A DNA stretch of 64,000 bases from assembly GCA_002205965.3 (NCBI GenBank), contig NADL03000070.1:1-64000 (forward strand). Reading direction: 5' to 3'. Origin of the DNA: Kappaphycus alvarezii (Eukaryota > Rhodophyta > Florideophyceae > Gigartinales > Solieriaceae). The position numbers and the translations under genes are program-made. Positions 10,175 through 21,266 of this stretch are shown in pieces. Each line of letters begins with the position of its first letter. The stretch's first letter is position 1. The notes under the pieces were generated by a model. That model was given only the letters and a program-made list of their open reading frames with translations. It did not search any database and had not been told where the DNA came from.

Positions 10175-10409
10175 CGCCTCTTGCGGATCGTGGCCTTGGT
10201 GAAAGTGTGATCTCTGAGCCGACCAAAGCCATGTTGAGGAAGGATGTTGGTTGGTGCTTGTACTTTGCTCCTACTCAATGTACACTACAGTAATACTCAT
10301 ATTTCAATTTGCGTAAGTGCAATTTTCAATTTTCTAATTGACATTTCAGAATATGATTTCTGTAAATAAAAAAAAAGCTATTTCTGAAATCCTTTTCTGA
10401 AATCTCTAC

Positions 10410-10421
10410 TGCGTAAATCCA
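10410..10421 (-). repeat. H1 right terminal inverted repeat
   Basis: TGCGTAAATCCA followed by TA; reverse complement TGGATTTACGCA matches the left end. Confidence 0.7.
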
Positions 10422-10469
10422 TAACTGTATAGTAGTGTACAGTTAATGTTCAATTACTACGTGGCATGT

Positions 10470-10563
10470 ACAAGTGTATTATCAGCTAAGTGCAGTAACA
10501 CGTGCAGTATTATTCTTTCGGTACCGTACAAATTCTGCATTTAGTGCTTTTCTGCGGTCTATA
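10470..10563 (+). repeat. Dispersed repeat, copy 1
   Basis: About 95 bp matching 40090-40192 in the same orientation. Shared words include AAGTGCAG.AACACGT and TCTGCATTTAGTGC, then CGGTCT. It lies outside the H1 right end. Confidence 0.65.
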
Positions 10564-11299
10564 TGAAGTGCCCCTTAACTGATCTCCAGGATCAAAGATT
10601 CATCAGTAATTATGTGGCAGGAAACCTGATCCGCACTTTGCAACTTTGGAGTGAAGTTATAACATAAAATCGATTTAATCAGCACAACTACCCGATTTAG
10701 TCATTAAAAGGCTTCAATCAAGGTTCAAGCGTTTTCAGAATCTGGGGCGGTACCAACATCCGAGGCAAGGCAAAGCCTTTTTATATAAAAATTCTTCTTG
10801 GTGCGGCTGTGGAGGGCACTCAGCAGTTCCACGGGATCTAGACTTCTCGTAGGCACGTTAGTCAAGGTCTATAAGCTGAGTATGAGGGAGGGGACTTCCA
10901 GAAGGAAGTTTATGCGCACGAGGCGATAGTTTGCTTGTTCAAGAGGAGACGTCCTCGAAAAAGAGTTGGAGTCAGAGCGAGGGTGGCAACCTACTGAATG
11001 AGAAGGGCATGTTTCGACTAAAGAAAGAAGCATGGTTTGCCCAAGAAAAAGAGCGAGCCCACATCCAGAAATACCGGATCAAGACAGGGGAGATGCTGAG
11101 CTTCAGCCAGAAGGTCAGATTCCTCAAGATTCGGGAATACATCGAGCCGAGGTGGACATCAAAGAGGAAGCCACGCCACAAGACAGTCAGTGTACTGTGG
11201 GGGTAATGGGGGACTTCGTGGGACATTCAATAATATTTCAACCGCAATAAAGGTGATAGTTCAGCTTTACAGTAAGTTTTAACATACAAAGGGCTTTCA
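10564..11299. other. Probable 5' region of Gypsy-E, unresolved
   Basis: Contains a TATATAAAA-like word near 10790 and short open frames (10931-11206) rich in K and R. I could not find a matching LTR on the far side of Gypsy-E, so I cannot assign the boundaries. Confidence 0.3.
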
Positions 11300-11512
11300 A
11301 GGAGTCACAATGAGAAAGTAAACGCAGGCGAGGCCCATACAGAGATGGAGGGCGACGAGGATGAAGACAGGATTGGTTCGAAGAAGGATTGCTGCTGTAC
11401 CTATCCCGTTCAAGCAGCCCACAAGATATACAAGAGCTCCCTTGAGAAATTTTGTTGTCTTAGGGCCTGAGACGACTCTTTCTTTGATACCCAGAGAACT
11501 TATTACCTCCTT

Positions 11513-11920
11513 TTGAAGTATTTCCCACTTCAGAAAAGTGACGACAGGGGCCTTCTGTCTTGTGCCTTCAAAAGGGATAAGGCTAGAGTTTTCGATGGTG
11601 TGGCGAGTGTACATTGGAATGCCAGCGCAGATGAGCTTTGGAACCACTTGGAGGCTAGACTATGCTACAAAACGCAGCTCAGGGCATTGCAAGATAAGTT
11701 ATTCAACATGAAATGGAATAAGAAATATGAATCCGTGTCCGCTTGTGGAGAACTCCTAAGGTCTGCTTCCACTATTCCGCAGATTCAATTCTCAGTTGAA
11801 ATCACGGTGAACCAGTTTAAAGCAATTCTGGCTGCGAGTCTCCAAGAGCAAGCAGTTCTGGTATCGGGGGACTACAACACCGTGGTGGGTGCCATTTCTA
11901 GGCTTTCGGCGGTCCGTTAG
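11513..11920 (+). pseudogene. Gag-like fragment of Gypsy-E
   Basis: A 135-codon frame. The middle, ADELWNHLEARL followed by LRALQDKLFNMKW and ESVSACGELLRSA, has the helical pattern of the capsid-type gag domain (W.....LE..L....... L...L...K......V......L). It sits upstream of the RT pieces of the same strand, which supports gag. No zinc knuckle is visible. The assignment rests on pattern and position, not on a catalytic motif. Confidence 0.4.
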
Positions 11921-12639
11921 TCTTCGAGCCGGGAAAGTGTCTGGCAGTTCCAAGAGCCAGGAAAGCCATACAGGGGAGTCCCTTGTGAGGGAACAGGTTA
12001 AAAATAGCCTCAAATACCCTCCTACTACTGCCAAGAAAAGTTTCATGTATTTAGGGACTGTTGGAAGAAGAAGAATGATGTGATGCGGCGCTATCTTGGC
12101 AAAGCCTCACAGCGGAAGGGCTCGTGGGGTATGAAGCACCCAATCGAGACGTAACACCCCCAGTGGAGGCGGTAACAAATTTTTGGATGGTATTCGCCCT
12201 TTCAGGGAGCCGATTTGGTGGTAGAGGATGGTTGATGACGGAGAAGTGCCAGCCACAGTCATGATATTCGAGTATGATATGAAGTTACCAGTGGGTACGG
12301 TAGCTTCTTCAATTTGAATGTACTTGAAGTAGTTCCAGGGTAGTAGAGGGATGCAGCATCCAACGGAAGGTGGAGCTCGTTCGGTGGATGTTCAGGGGGT
12401 TGAATTCAAAGGGAAAGGTTCCACTAAGTGTGATATAAGGGGACTGAGTGTTTGCGAGAACTTCCTTGTGATGACCCGACTTACGGACAAGCAGTTGCTA
12501 AACCAGCGTTTCTGGCGAGATCGAAAGCTCCAATTAGAGTTTGGAATGGATTCAGCGTCCATATTTTATCATAAAAATAGGTGTAAGGGTCCGTTAACCG
12601 CACAGAAAGAGCAAAGAGGAGTCTAGCATGAGATAATTC

Positions 12640-14130
12640 AGGCGGTCATTGAGGACAATGAAAAGGTCAATGCCACAGCATCCATTGACCTCTGTGAGTT
12701 TTCTCCAAGCGATGACATGCAAGGGAAGCTGCGTAATTTGTTGTTGGACCGTCGAGATATTTTCAAGGGCCTTTGGAAAATTGTACGCATACAGCACAGG
12801 ATGTCCTCGAAACGCAACGTGAAGTCGGTTTGTGCCCCTATGTGGAGCGATCGCCCAAACAGTAAGAGATAGAGCGAGTTTCAATGCAGAGGCTTATTGA
12901 ACTTGGGATTCTAGAGCCTTTAGCATCTCCTTGAGCTACAAATAATGTCTTCGTGAATAAAAAGGACCGTAATTCGATTTACATACTGTAGGATTTACGA
13001 CGCCTTAATGATCTCATTATCACAGAATCTTACCCAATGGAGAATGTGCGAGAGATATTGGGCTAGTTAGGCGGTAAAGAGTTATTTTCAGTCTCCGATC
13101 TCAAGAATTGCTTCCATCAGGTCCTTTACATGCTAATTCCAAGTGTTTTACGTCGATGAGTACAGCGTTTTGCCTGTATTAATACAACCGACTTTCTAGG
13201 GGTTGAAAATCGCTTCTGAAAATTTTCGACATCTATAAAAAAACATTTTGGGGGTTCGGAAATGGAGAAATGTACTGGGTTTCCTCTATGATACAAGCAT
13301 CAGAACTAGCGCTGAAGAGGAGAATATCGATTCCTTAGGTGCCATATTGGATACTATGCCCGAGGCGGGGGTGAGACTTAAATTATCCAGTTCGGCGATC
13401 GAAAGTGTTGGGCTACATAGTGGAGGAAGACGGGTTGAGGTATTCCGAAAAACACAGCGTGATTATTAGGAACCTGGTCGAGCCGGCATTAGGGGATGAA
13501 CTAGTGAGTTTTCTGGGGCTTTTAAACTTCTCCACTGCATTCGTCGACCATTTTGCGGGAAATTCCGCTCCACTCTATGAATTTCTGAAGGGAAAGGTGG
13601 TCTCCAAGAAAAAGTGACAAGGAGAGCGACTTTTTACACTGAAATGATCGGGTAAATGGGTTGTAGCGCTAGAGAAGACCTTGAAATATTGAAGGGTGCC
13701 TTAAGTAAGCTAGGAGTCTTGGCCGCGCCTATCCGCGGAGCACAAAAAGGTTTGATGAAATATGCTACCTCATACGGACTCAGCGGGTTTTGCTTCAAAG
13801 CGATGAGAAATTTAGATCGCGTCCCATCTCGTTTGCCAGCAGAGCCCTGAGTGAATTAGAGGAGAACTATGCACTCACGTAGAAAGAGTGCTTGGCAATC
13901 GTGTATGACTCGCAAAAATGGCGCCACTATCTGCTCGTAGAATCTTTTACGATAGTGTCAGACCAATTTTCACTGGAGTGGTTGCTTCACCTTAAAGAGA
14001 CCTAGGGGAAGCTGATCAGGTGATTCATTCCAATTCAAGATTTTAAATTCAAGATCGAGAGCCGTAGTGGACCGGAACTAATGGTCCAAAACACCCTGAG
14101 CCTAGCCGCAGTCCCAAAGCCGCTATGGCA
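12640..14130 (+). pseudogene. RT and RNase H remnants of Gypsy-E
   Basis: Frames change every few tens of codons, but the order is readable. Near 13080 comes a degenerate FSVSDLKNCFHQ (RT motif A, SxxDLxxGFHQ). Near 13490-13560 comes the FLGLLNFSTAFVDHF region, matching the FLGLxNYYRRFI connection. From 13860, EECLAIVYDSQKWRHYLLVE and FTIVSDQFSLEWLLHLKET give the RNase H ExLAIV...W..YL....F.V.TD...L.WL pattern, then IESRSGPELMVQNTLSLA fits the end (xxGxxNxxADxLSR). The YxDD box is not readable. The gene is dead. Confidence 0.6.
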
Positions 14131-14579
14131 GAGGTGTTACGGAAATATTGATTCCAGTAGTTTGAAGCTGTCTATAGAGGAGACAGGTAGCGAAGAAATA
14201 TCGATCCTCGTGGAAAACCCTCATGGTGGAACACCATTGATCGACCAAGAACGGTACCCTACAGATAAACAGAGATTGAAGGAGGTGCACGTTGCAGGAT
14301 TTGGAGATCTGTAGGCTTTTAAACGATCGCGGGATGAGGTCATCGTGGATGAAGACAGAGTTTTGCGGTACTCCGGAAGAGATGAGCTTCCTATTTCGAT
14401 TGCAAAGTTATTTGTGCCTGAAGTACTTATGTAGGTACATGGTTCACAAATGCATTGGGACCATGGTCTCTGACGCACGATCTGCAAGTTGTTAACTCGA
14501 TACTACTAGAAGGGTATGCGGTGGGACACGAATACATTACTGGGGAATTGTCTGCTTTGCACAATGCCATGGGAGCGTA

Positions 14580-15185
14580 ATTCATCCAGAAAGGCTCCTT
14601 TGGAAGTGTTCCATCCGAAACAAAGGTTTCAACAGATCGCTTTTGACATCTAGACGGCCATTCCGCGCACGGCAGGCGGTAACATCAAAGTATTGACAAT
14701 AGTGGGTGTCCTCACAAGATTTTTAAGGGCTAAGAACATACCTGATGAAAGGGCTGAGACTTTTTCGAGAGTGCTTATCGATAAATGGATTTCGATATTC
14801 GGCTCGAAGGACACCTTGATGTCGGATGGGCCTCCAAACTTGACTAGATCGACTGTGAAAAGTCTGAATGATTCCTTAGGCATCCGTAGAATTAAGGCAT
14901 ATCCATTTCACCCACAAGCGAATGGCACAGTAGAGAGATGGAACCGTACCCTCGTCAAAGACCTTGCGGTTTTTATGGCCACCGCCACGGAAAATTAGGA
15001 TGATCAAGTCACTTTTAGCATATTTCTGGTATAATCCTGGCGTATGGCCCGCAACCAGTATCATGTCATACAAGGCTATATTTAAGGTGGAAGCATTACA
15101 GTCCTGGGACGAAGTAGATAATGACTTCTTTGAAGACGAGCAGGAGGATCTTTCCAGACGACTAGAACTTCTTTATCGCCTCTAA
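14580..15185 (+). pseudogene. Integrase core remnant of Gypsy-E
   Basis: The frame at 14693-14998 reads LTRFLRAKNIPDERAETFSR, then IFGSKDTLMSDGPPNLTRST and YPFHPQANGTVERWNRTLVK. The SD (second Asp) and the ANGTVERWNRTL box with the third catalytic Glu are clear. The first Asp lies upstream near 14645, where a stop interrupts FDI. This is the rve domain of a gypsy integrase. The downstream frame at 14964-15185 continues after a stop. Confidence 0.75.
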
Positions 15186-15275
15186 TATGCCGAAGTTCGA
15201 AGTCCAAAGTCCAGAGCCAAGAGGTATTATGAGAAACGGGTCAATCCGATCGAGTTTAAGGAAGGAAGTCGCCTC

Positions 15276-15632
15276 TTGATATGGTCGGTGAAGTTGAGCA
15301 AAGCAGAAGGAAATAAGGTCATCAAGCTCTGTATTGGACCGTTTAGAGTCAAAGATACGCTAAAAAAAGTCGGCTATATCTCTGAGTCTGAGGTAGGGAG
15401 AAAAGTAGCCCGATATCACGCCAACAGGCTGCGCAGAATTGGAATTGAAGTTGCGGACACCGAAAACCGAGTCGATGGTATTTTTCTGGATTCCTTACGA
15501 ATGGAAAAGAAAATATCACGGGAAAAGGAAAAGAGAATGAGAAGACGGAAGGGTTCGAGCGGCATTTATAGGTTTAACTTTCGGGAAGAAGATCGCCGGT
15601 ATGGTCCGCGGAAAGTGAGCTATCGGAAATAA
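15276..15632 (+). pseudogene. Integrase C-terminal segment of Gypsy-E
   Basis: A 118-codon frame with CIGPFRVKDTLKKVGYISES, then VARYHANRLRRI. The GPFRV box followed by a strand and the VHAxRLR-type ending are usual in gypsy integrase C-terminal domains. A basic tail (MEKKISREKEKRMRRRKG) follows. No chromodomain is visible. Upstream stops separate it from the core, so it is part of the dead pol. Confidence 0.6.
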
Positions 15633-15640
15633 TGTTGCGT

Positions 15641-16796
15641 CTGTGTGGTAGCTATGTACTCAAGAATGTTGATAACCTGCTCAAAAAGTACTGGGCGGAA
15701 TCACATCGGGATGCTGCGCTACGTAATTCAGATACTCTTCGGGAGTAGGAATCCAGGCCCCTACTGACCCTGTAGGTCCCTAGGTGTCGGACAACCGCCA
15801 GAACGACCCGCTAAGTAGGATCTGGTTCCAGTTGCCTGGCTAATTCTTGCACGCACGGGATGTGTGCCAATTATCCTTACAAGACGTCCAAAGAAAGCTA
15901 CCAGCGGTAAACCGTTTTCACCTTTTAAGCCGAGCCAGTCTCTTGCAGAAAATAGCGCGCAGTCAGTGTCAGACGACACAGAATGTACGCCACGACACCC
16001 CGTCTGTCGGAAATAATTGCTTGCACTCACCGTTATCCGCCCCTAAGGACCGGTCGAGGCAGCATGACAGTACATCTGGCATTAGTTCAAGTTGCCAGGC
16101 TCGCGTCCGCGATATATCGCATCAACTGCTCGTCGCCCAGGCCTTGCTGTAGCTGATGGTATGGAAGTACCGACAAGAGGCGAGTGGGTGTTAATGGAGG
16201 ACGCCTGAGGTATGCTCACAGTAGCCACGGTTACCGGGTCTCAATGGTTACTGCTGTACAGTATACCGGGCGTCAATGGGTACTGTACTGTGGGTGACCG
16301 TAATTTGGGACCACTGTAAGATATTTCTATCGATGCACGAAGTTTCGCCCCTCATTCGAGCGACGAGGGTGATGGCCGAGGGGGTAGACTGGAAAATTGC
16401 GGGTCAAAGAAGCGAGCGCATCGTGTAGTTCGTGCGACTCAGATAAAGACAGGAGCACGGATTTCTCGCTGCGAAGAATGCTGACCCGGCAGCGTTTAAA
16501 AAACGGGTGAACCGCAAATCCGTCACGAGCATCCCGTCACGGCCCCCGCAAATACACTGCGGAATTAGAAAGCACACTCGGCATCCCAGGTACAACGACA
16601 GCGGCAGCATCTGCAATTATGTGAGAAGAGTCCGCTGATGCTGGGCCCGGCTCGACATTAACGCGAAAGACTTCTTGCGTACGATGCAAACATGCTTCGT
16701 TTGGGCTTGCTCATACGTTCTCTGGTGCCCAGTGAGATTGTATCGAGTTCCAATGCTTTTCCACAGTGGCACTGGTGACCGCGCTTCTTCAAGTAC
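15641..16796. other. Unassigned sequence
   Basis: No coding pattern I recognise. TACTGTACTGTGGG-type words cluster near 16252-16295. It could include the 3' LTR of Gypsy-E, but I found no partner. Confidence 0.35.
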
Positions 16797-16880
16797 TTCG
16801 AGTCAGTGGGAAAGGTTTGGGGGTTTTACTCTTGGAAGGTATATCCAATCTAACCCATAGTTTTCCAGACAACCACAATC
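16797..16880 (-). repeat. LINE 3' tail (copy b, native end of L1)
   Basis: In plus orientation it begins GGGAAAGGTTTGGGGGTTTT and ends GTTTTCCAGACAACCACAAT. It matches the tail copies at 4.1, 26.7, 30.5, 30.6 and 31.7 kb. Confidence 0.8.
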
Positions 16881-17082
16881 GACTCAAAAGGCATGCCGAC
16901 ACAGTAATGGGAAAGGAACTACGCTCCCTAAAGGACTACCTTCGGGCCAGCCGTCAAGTAGGACGCATTGGACATGAAGGCTGCTGCAGCGTGCCTTTGC
17001 ACCAAAACCCCCGAACCTTAATCAGGCTGGGAGCTTAATAGGAGCTGGGAGCAAGGTCTGGTAAAGCTTGTTAGATGATGAA

Positions 17083-17501
17083 CTAGAAGCCAAGAATGCC
17101 GCAGGCCGCGATGTCCTTCGCGGAGGTGAGCCCGATCCCAAGAGATGGTTTTTTCGTGTCCTTAGGTTTGATCGGCAGCTGGAGTTCTGGGAATACTTCC
17201 GAGTCTAGTACTCCCTCTTCCAATTTCGAACACAGTCCTCCATCATCCTGTTGAACTCTTCCGCGCCTTCTCCGGTGCAAGACAGGGGCACCGCGCGCTA
17301 CAAATATCCTCCTTTGCAAACGCCAAAACAGTTACGCAGTAGCTGGAACGCCACTTGCCTATTCGGGCGGGTGCGATTTGTCCTTATGCAAGGGTACGCT
17401 GCGGCGACGGTTTCGTCCAACGCAGCATGCCTTACGGCTGGCCTCACACCAGCCCTGTGAGGTAGTACCTCATGACTCGGCCTCATTTCCGGACTCTCCA
17501 T
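17083..17501 (-). pseudogene. L1 post-RT region
   Basis: Two frames. The first, from 17501, holds VAFQLLRNCFGVCKGGYL; the second, ending at 17083, holds GVLDSEVFPELQLPIK and LGIGLTSAKDIAACGILGF. In L2 the same words occur in one frame (VSFQILSKCLGVCKLGYLLR, GVLDSTVFRELQLPLK, LGIGLTSAKDIGAAAF), so these are homologous parts of one protein. This region follows the RT thumb. Its function within the LINE protein is not known to me. Confidence 0.7.
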
Positions 17502-17801
17502 TACACAGGCTTGTTCCCCTTAGCCTTCGGAAAATAGCCGTCCTGCATCCCTAATCAATAAAGCACCCCAAAACCCCCCCTTGCCTATTCTCAAGGCCAG
17601 CAATGGTCTGGAGGAACGGTCTGAGAGATAAGACATGGCTCGAAAAAGATCGCGTGGTGTATTCTTTAGTAAGGAGGGGGGCGTTCGGCCAGAAGTACTC
17701 TCGCTGTACTCTTGCTTATTCCCGTCTGGGTAGGGACTCTGTACTAACCCTGGAGGGGCTGTAGGCCACCAGACGGTGCACTTCGGCAGCGACAAGTGCA
17801 G

Positions 17802-18248
17802 TCATCGGCTTTCAGCATCCACGGAGCGAAGTATTTCGATCGCTTTGACAAGTTGGTCTTGGCGCCCGATAATGTACCTGTCATCTTGGTGCAACAGCTG
17901 AAGTAACAACTTTGCCAAATCTCTGTCCTCCCCTTCCTCTGAACTGAAGAGTTCTTGTATTTTGAGAATAATGGGGTGCAGTACCAGGTCGAAGAGGAGG
18001 CTTCCGAGGTTGTCTCCCTGTTGGGTCCCGCAGACGCTTCTTATGGCGTGACTACCTATCCACAGGAATGTGGGCTCGTTTGCGTAGCAATATGAGACCC
18101 AAGGCTGTAACTCTGGGAGTAGCTGTCGCACCGCGGCCAGAAAAGCGGGTCTGCTGCACATATGAAAAGCAATCTTGAGATCGACCGTCAATAGCCAATA
18201 AACTGGATCACTGCCGTACTCCTGAACGACTCTTCGGATTCCGTGCAC
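17802..18248 (-). pseudogene. L1 reverse transcriptase core
   Basis: A 148-codon frame holding RT motifs A to C. Motif A is LLTVDLKIAFHMCSR with one catalytic Asp. Motif B is GTQQGDNLGSLLFDLVLHPI (usual GxQQGDPxGxLLF). Motif C is LLHQDDRYIIG, where the family has WYHDDGYIIG; the Tyr of the YxDD box has become His, which should cripple the enzyme. The upstream frame (18250-18620) carries LVNVLASGKAPAVLAPWIAG, the usual finger segment before motif A. Closest relatives are L2 and L7 in this window. Confidence 0.8.
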
Positions 18249-18249
18249 G

Positions 18250-19035
18250 ACTGCGCCCGTACCCGATACCCACTTGGAGGGGTTGGAGGTAGTCTGCCTC
18301 CTTCTGGGACACTCGCTTCATTAAGCAGCTACCGACCAACCTGCGCAGCGTCTCCCAACGGAGATTGGCCTAGGTGACACGTCCTTCTTCGCCAAAGTGG
18401 GTAAGTGGAGCACCAGCGATCCAAGGAGCGAGAACGGCTGGTGCTTTTCCACTTGCTAAAACATTAACAAGTCTCGTAAGAGCTGCCAAAAAGCCGGAAT
18501 TTCCCGATGAGGATGGAGATCTTAGCAATTCTACCAGGTGGCATTGCTTTAAACCGGAGCCTCCCGGAGGGGATCCTGGTTTAGATGCCCTGATAGCACC
18601 AATGACCTCATCTTAGTGATCAGTCAGAAACCGTAGTTGGTAGAAAATGTCCCACTGACTATGGTTTTTTCATTGTCGTGCTGCTGGGGATGTTTATCGA
18701 TAAGGGCATCGATAACATCACCGGTAGCTGGTAAAACGCCTAGCGATCGCAAAGCTTGTGCAGCCCTTCCGTACGCACCTTCTTTGGCCAGTTTTGTCTC
18801 CATATTTACATTGACCTGTTGCTGGTCCGAAGTGGAACGAGCTGGTGCCGTGTGGTTTTTGGGCTGGTTGAGTGCTTGCGCCCAAAGTGGTTTGAAGTGC
18901 CCCGCCTTCCATAAACCTATTTTCCCTCATTTTGTCCGTAATAGAGTGCCATCGGTACTCACTGAAGCAGGAATCTGACGAGTGAATGTTCGTAAGTACA
19001 GCTGCCGGGAATAGAAATATTTATGGGGGAAAATT
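18250..19035 (-). pseudogene. L1 N-terminal region
   Basis: Minus-strand pieces in several frames. LAKEGAYGRAAQALRSLGVL, preceded by LWAQALNQPKN, matches L2 (LAREGAYGKAAQALNSLGVL), and LASGKAPAVLAPWIAGAPLT matches LAAGKAPPALAPWIAGAPLT there. This is the region between the N terminus and the RT fingers. It serves as an uninterrupted comparison site for two small LINE insertions at 30.3-30.7 kb. Confidence 0.7.
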
Positions 19036-19137
19036 GGTTTGGTTTACTGCGAGTAATGGAACGGTTGGGAGTCCTCTGTATATGTAATCAAAGCATTGGC
19101 GGGACCTACATTGCAAGTGCTTGAGCGTGTGTACCAG

Positions 19138-20548
19138 CTAGAAAGTAGCTGGTAGACCGGTTGACAAGCATGCTGCGTTAGAAATGACCATCAACGCCTC
19201 GTGTCGTTGGAGGAGAATTGTCCTCACCCTGGAGTATTGGTCCAGGGCTCGGTTGGCGACTGCTCGGGCTACCTCCGTGATGTGGCGGAACGCTTCGGGA
19301 TGCCACCCCCCGAGTGTGGAGATAGGAACGGGCACGAGTCTGTTCCTGCCAGGTAAGCTGGCTAAGAATCCCTGGTATTTTCGGAGCTTGCCGCGTGGGC
19401 TGCATTCAAGCTGGTAAGGGGGTTGAATGTTCTCATTCTGCGGTGAGAACGGGCCAGCGGGTTCACGAAGGTCACATCGAAGTAATCGGTGCCGCCAGTG
19501 GCGCCCGTTGCCCTGATGTCCGGCCTTGTTTTGTGTTCCCGTGCGTCCGGGGCTCGACGGCAGGATGCCTTGCGCCTAGGCTCAGGTCGTTACTTAGTAG
19601 GGTGACCTGGTCATCGTGGCGGACGATCCGTTGCGCTCCGTACCTGCAGTGGATCAAGTGGTCGCCGTGGACGTCCACTGTTTCCGGGCAACCGACTCTT
19701 GGACAAGGGGTTCCTTGCTCGAAGAGCGGGGCCTGGCAATAGTATTTGAGCCACTCCGAGAAATGTCGTGTGCCTATTGCGGTTTTCAAGCCTGTTGTGG
19801 GAGGGCAATGGACCCATTCCTTGGCACCTGGGAGACTCATTGAGGCCCTGAAGGCCTGTGTACGGCAACTACCCACCGGAAGCCCTTCATGTATTGCAGC
19901 ATGGACTGCGTCAGTCAGTGTCTTTTGCGATGGAGGGTTAGAGCAAAAACGACTGAATGGGAGCCTGTCGACCGGGCGGCAAGATGAATTCCATTGAGTG
20001 AATGCCATCTTGGCCTCCTCGTAAGTTGCCAAGTCGCTCACTGCAGACGGCAGGCATCGCTCACCTAGCTTGTTTGTATGTGAGCTAGACGCGAGGAAGG
20101 CTGCTGCGCCGATGTCTTTGGCTGATGTAAGACCGATTCCTAATGTGGGCTTTTTGTCCTCAATTTGTTTGAGCGGGAGTTGCAGTTCCCGAAAGACTGT
20201 GCTGTCGAGGACGCCTCCTGCCAAAGTCCTCATTGACTGTTCCATCAGCTGGTCGAAATAGGTGGCTCCTTCGATGGTGCACGATGGCGGCACGACCCGA
20301 AGGAGATAGCCCAACTTACATACTCCTAAGCACTTACTTAAAATCTGGAAGGAGACCTGTGTATCCTGAAGTTCCGTGACGGCCTGCATAAAGGGTTCCA
20401 GAGAGAGCACATGGTTGGTGAAGTAGTGCCTCATGAAATCATTTGAGCCGATAGGCGCATTCAGGACCGCAGTTCCCTTACTGTAGACTTGTTGGATCTC
20501 CGGGGGTACGCGGCTGTGACGACCTCGTTTGGAGCTGTGGGCCACCAT
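19138..20548 (-). pseudogene. L2 post-RT and zinc-type C-terminal region
   Basis: The long frame (19472-20548, 358 codons) carries VSFQILSKCLGVCKLGYLLR, GVLDSTVFRELQLPLK, and SAKDIGAAAF. Near its end comes CPRVGCPETVDVHGDHLIHC with RYGAQRIVRHDDQV, that is C-x4-C...D-x2-GDH-x3-C...RHD. This GDH/RHD domain is common at the C terminus of RT proteins of this class. The final part continues in other frames to HPEAFRHITEVARAVANRAL and RHEALMVISNAACLSTGLP, the coding end shared with L3, L4 and the small 3' copies. Its frameshift past 19472 makes it defective. Confidence 0.8.
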
Positions 20549-20867
20549 ATTTTACACTTGGGAAGTGCCAAGTGTAGACCGAGGCGCGTTGCCTCGGAGA
20601 GGACAGAATTGCGATAGCTTTCAGCAGGGAGGCATGTTTGGCCACTATGTAGCCGTCATCATGATACCACAGCTGTAGGAATATCTCTTGGACCTCTTTG
20701 TTGCCCTTCGACAACGTCAGCATGTCTTGTATCTTCAAGGTTAGCCCATGGAGAACCATGTCGAAGAGCAAGCCGCTGAGCGGGTCGCCTTGCTGGACAC
20801 CGATCACACTACGTAGTGTGTCAAAACCCGTCCACAAATGTGCTGGATCGTTGTAACAGTACATTAC
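20478..20867 (-). pseudogene. L2 reverse transcriptase, motifs B and C
   Basis: From the Gypsy-A insertion point the frame reads MYCYNDPAHLWTGFDTLR, then SVIGVQQGDPLSGLLFDMVL (motif B), then LQLWYHDDGYIVAKHASLLK (motif C, an intact YHDD). These residues are the downstream half of the palm domain; motif A is on the other side of Gypsy-A. The frame is lost soon after motif C relative to the next region (one frame change near 20540). Confidence 0.85.
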
Positions 20868-21227
20868 TGTAACAATCTAGTGTTTACTAGAATGTTATGG
20901 ACGCCTCTTGAGATATGCCAGCAATGCTATTTAGCGTGGCATTTTTATTTTCGGTGCGTGTAGAATTTTATTATGCATTGCTGTAATGCATCTAGACGTT
21001 TCGGATTAGTGTTCTAGAGTATTTTAGAGCACATTAGACGCGTCCAGTTAGTTTATTTGTAATGTGTGTTTTTACACCCATTGAGGGGGGTACAAAGCAC
21101 TATATAAGAGGTCGTAGATGCCGAGTAGCGGCAGGAACAACCAACAAACATTTTTCAACATCGATCAAAGTCAACATCTGAGTTTATTTCAACTGTCTTC
21201 CTTTGCCCCAACTACTCTTTCGTTTCA
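20868..21227 (+). repeat. Gypsy-A 5' LTR
   Basis: Begins TGTAACAATC and ends CGTTTCA, the TG...CA rule. It matches 26343-26703 apart from small indels (near 20949 and near 21210). Confidence 0.93.
21101..21107 (+). promoter_or_regulatory. TATA box of the Gypsy-A LTR
   Basis: TATATAA inside the LTR, following ACAAAGCAC; the same word lies at 26578-26584 in the 3' LTR. It is the likely core promoter of the genomic transcript. Confidence 0.6.
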
Positions 21228-21228
21228 C

Positions 21229-21240
21229 TGGTAGCATCGC
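21229..21240 (+). other. Gypsy-A primer-binding site
   Basis: TGGTAGCATCGC starts one base after the LTR. The same 12 bases follow the 5' LTR of Gypsy-B (53796-53807, minus). It would pair with a tRNA ending GCGATGCTACCA. I cannot name the tRNA with certainty. Confidence 0.75.
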
Positions 21241-21266
21241 CCAGTTGGCCGAAGGAGATCAGTTAG

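Larger units (their letters stand above)
7794..10421. mobile_element. Harbinger-type DNA transposon H1, complete ends, dead genes
   Basis: A 2.6-kb element bounded by short inverted repeats: GATGATTTACGCA at 7794 and, inverted, TGGATTTACGCA ending at 10421, each flanked by TA. Just inside both ends are repeated TTTCAG/CTGAAA words. It holds two convergent genes, a Myb-like protein (plus) and a DDE transposase (minus). A Myb-like protein plus a transposase is the known two-protein plan of PIF/Harbinger elements. Both genes carry frameshifts. The TA flank is shorter than the three-base target duplication usual for the family. The MITE at 28.66-29.53 kb shares the end sequence. Confidence 0.75.
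11300..15640 (+). mobile_element. Gypsy-E, heavily decayed Ty3/gypsy element
   Basis: Gag-like, RT, RNase H and integrase fragments follow one another on the plus strand in the gypsy order, with many stops and frame changes. No LTR pair or primer-binding site was found. It is the most degraded gypsy copy in the window and is probably the oldest. Confidence 0.65.
16797..19035 (-). mobile_element. LINE copy L1 (YHDD family), internally deleted
   Basis: Minus-strand non-LTR element in the order N-terminal region (19035 to 18250), RT (18248-17802), linker and GVCKGGYL region (17500-17300), SAKDIAACG region (17319-17083), then a jump to the last coding residues and the 3' tail (17010-16797). Against L2, the zinc-type C-terminal domain is deleted between 17083 and about 17030. 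Stops and frame changes occur throughout. Confidence 0.75.

Noticed and set aside
10700-16300. LTR pair for Gypsy-E
   Set aside because: I compared 10.6-11.3 kb with 15.6-16.3 kb and found no matching block of useful length.
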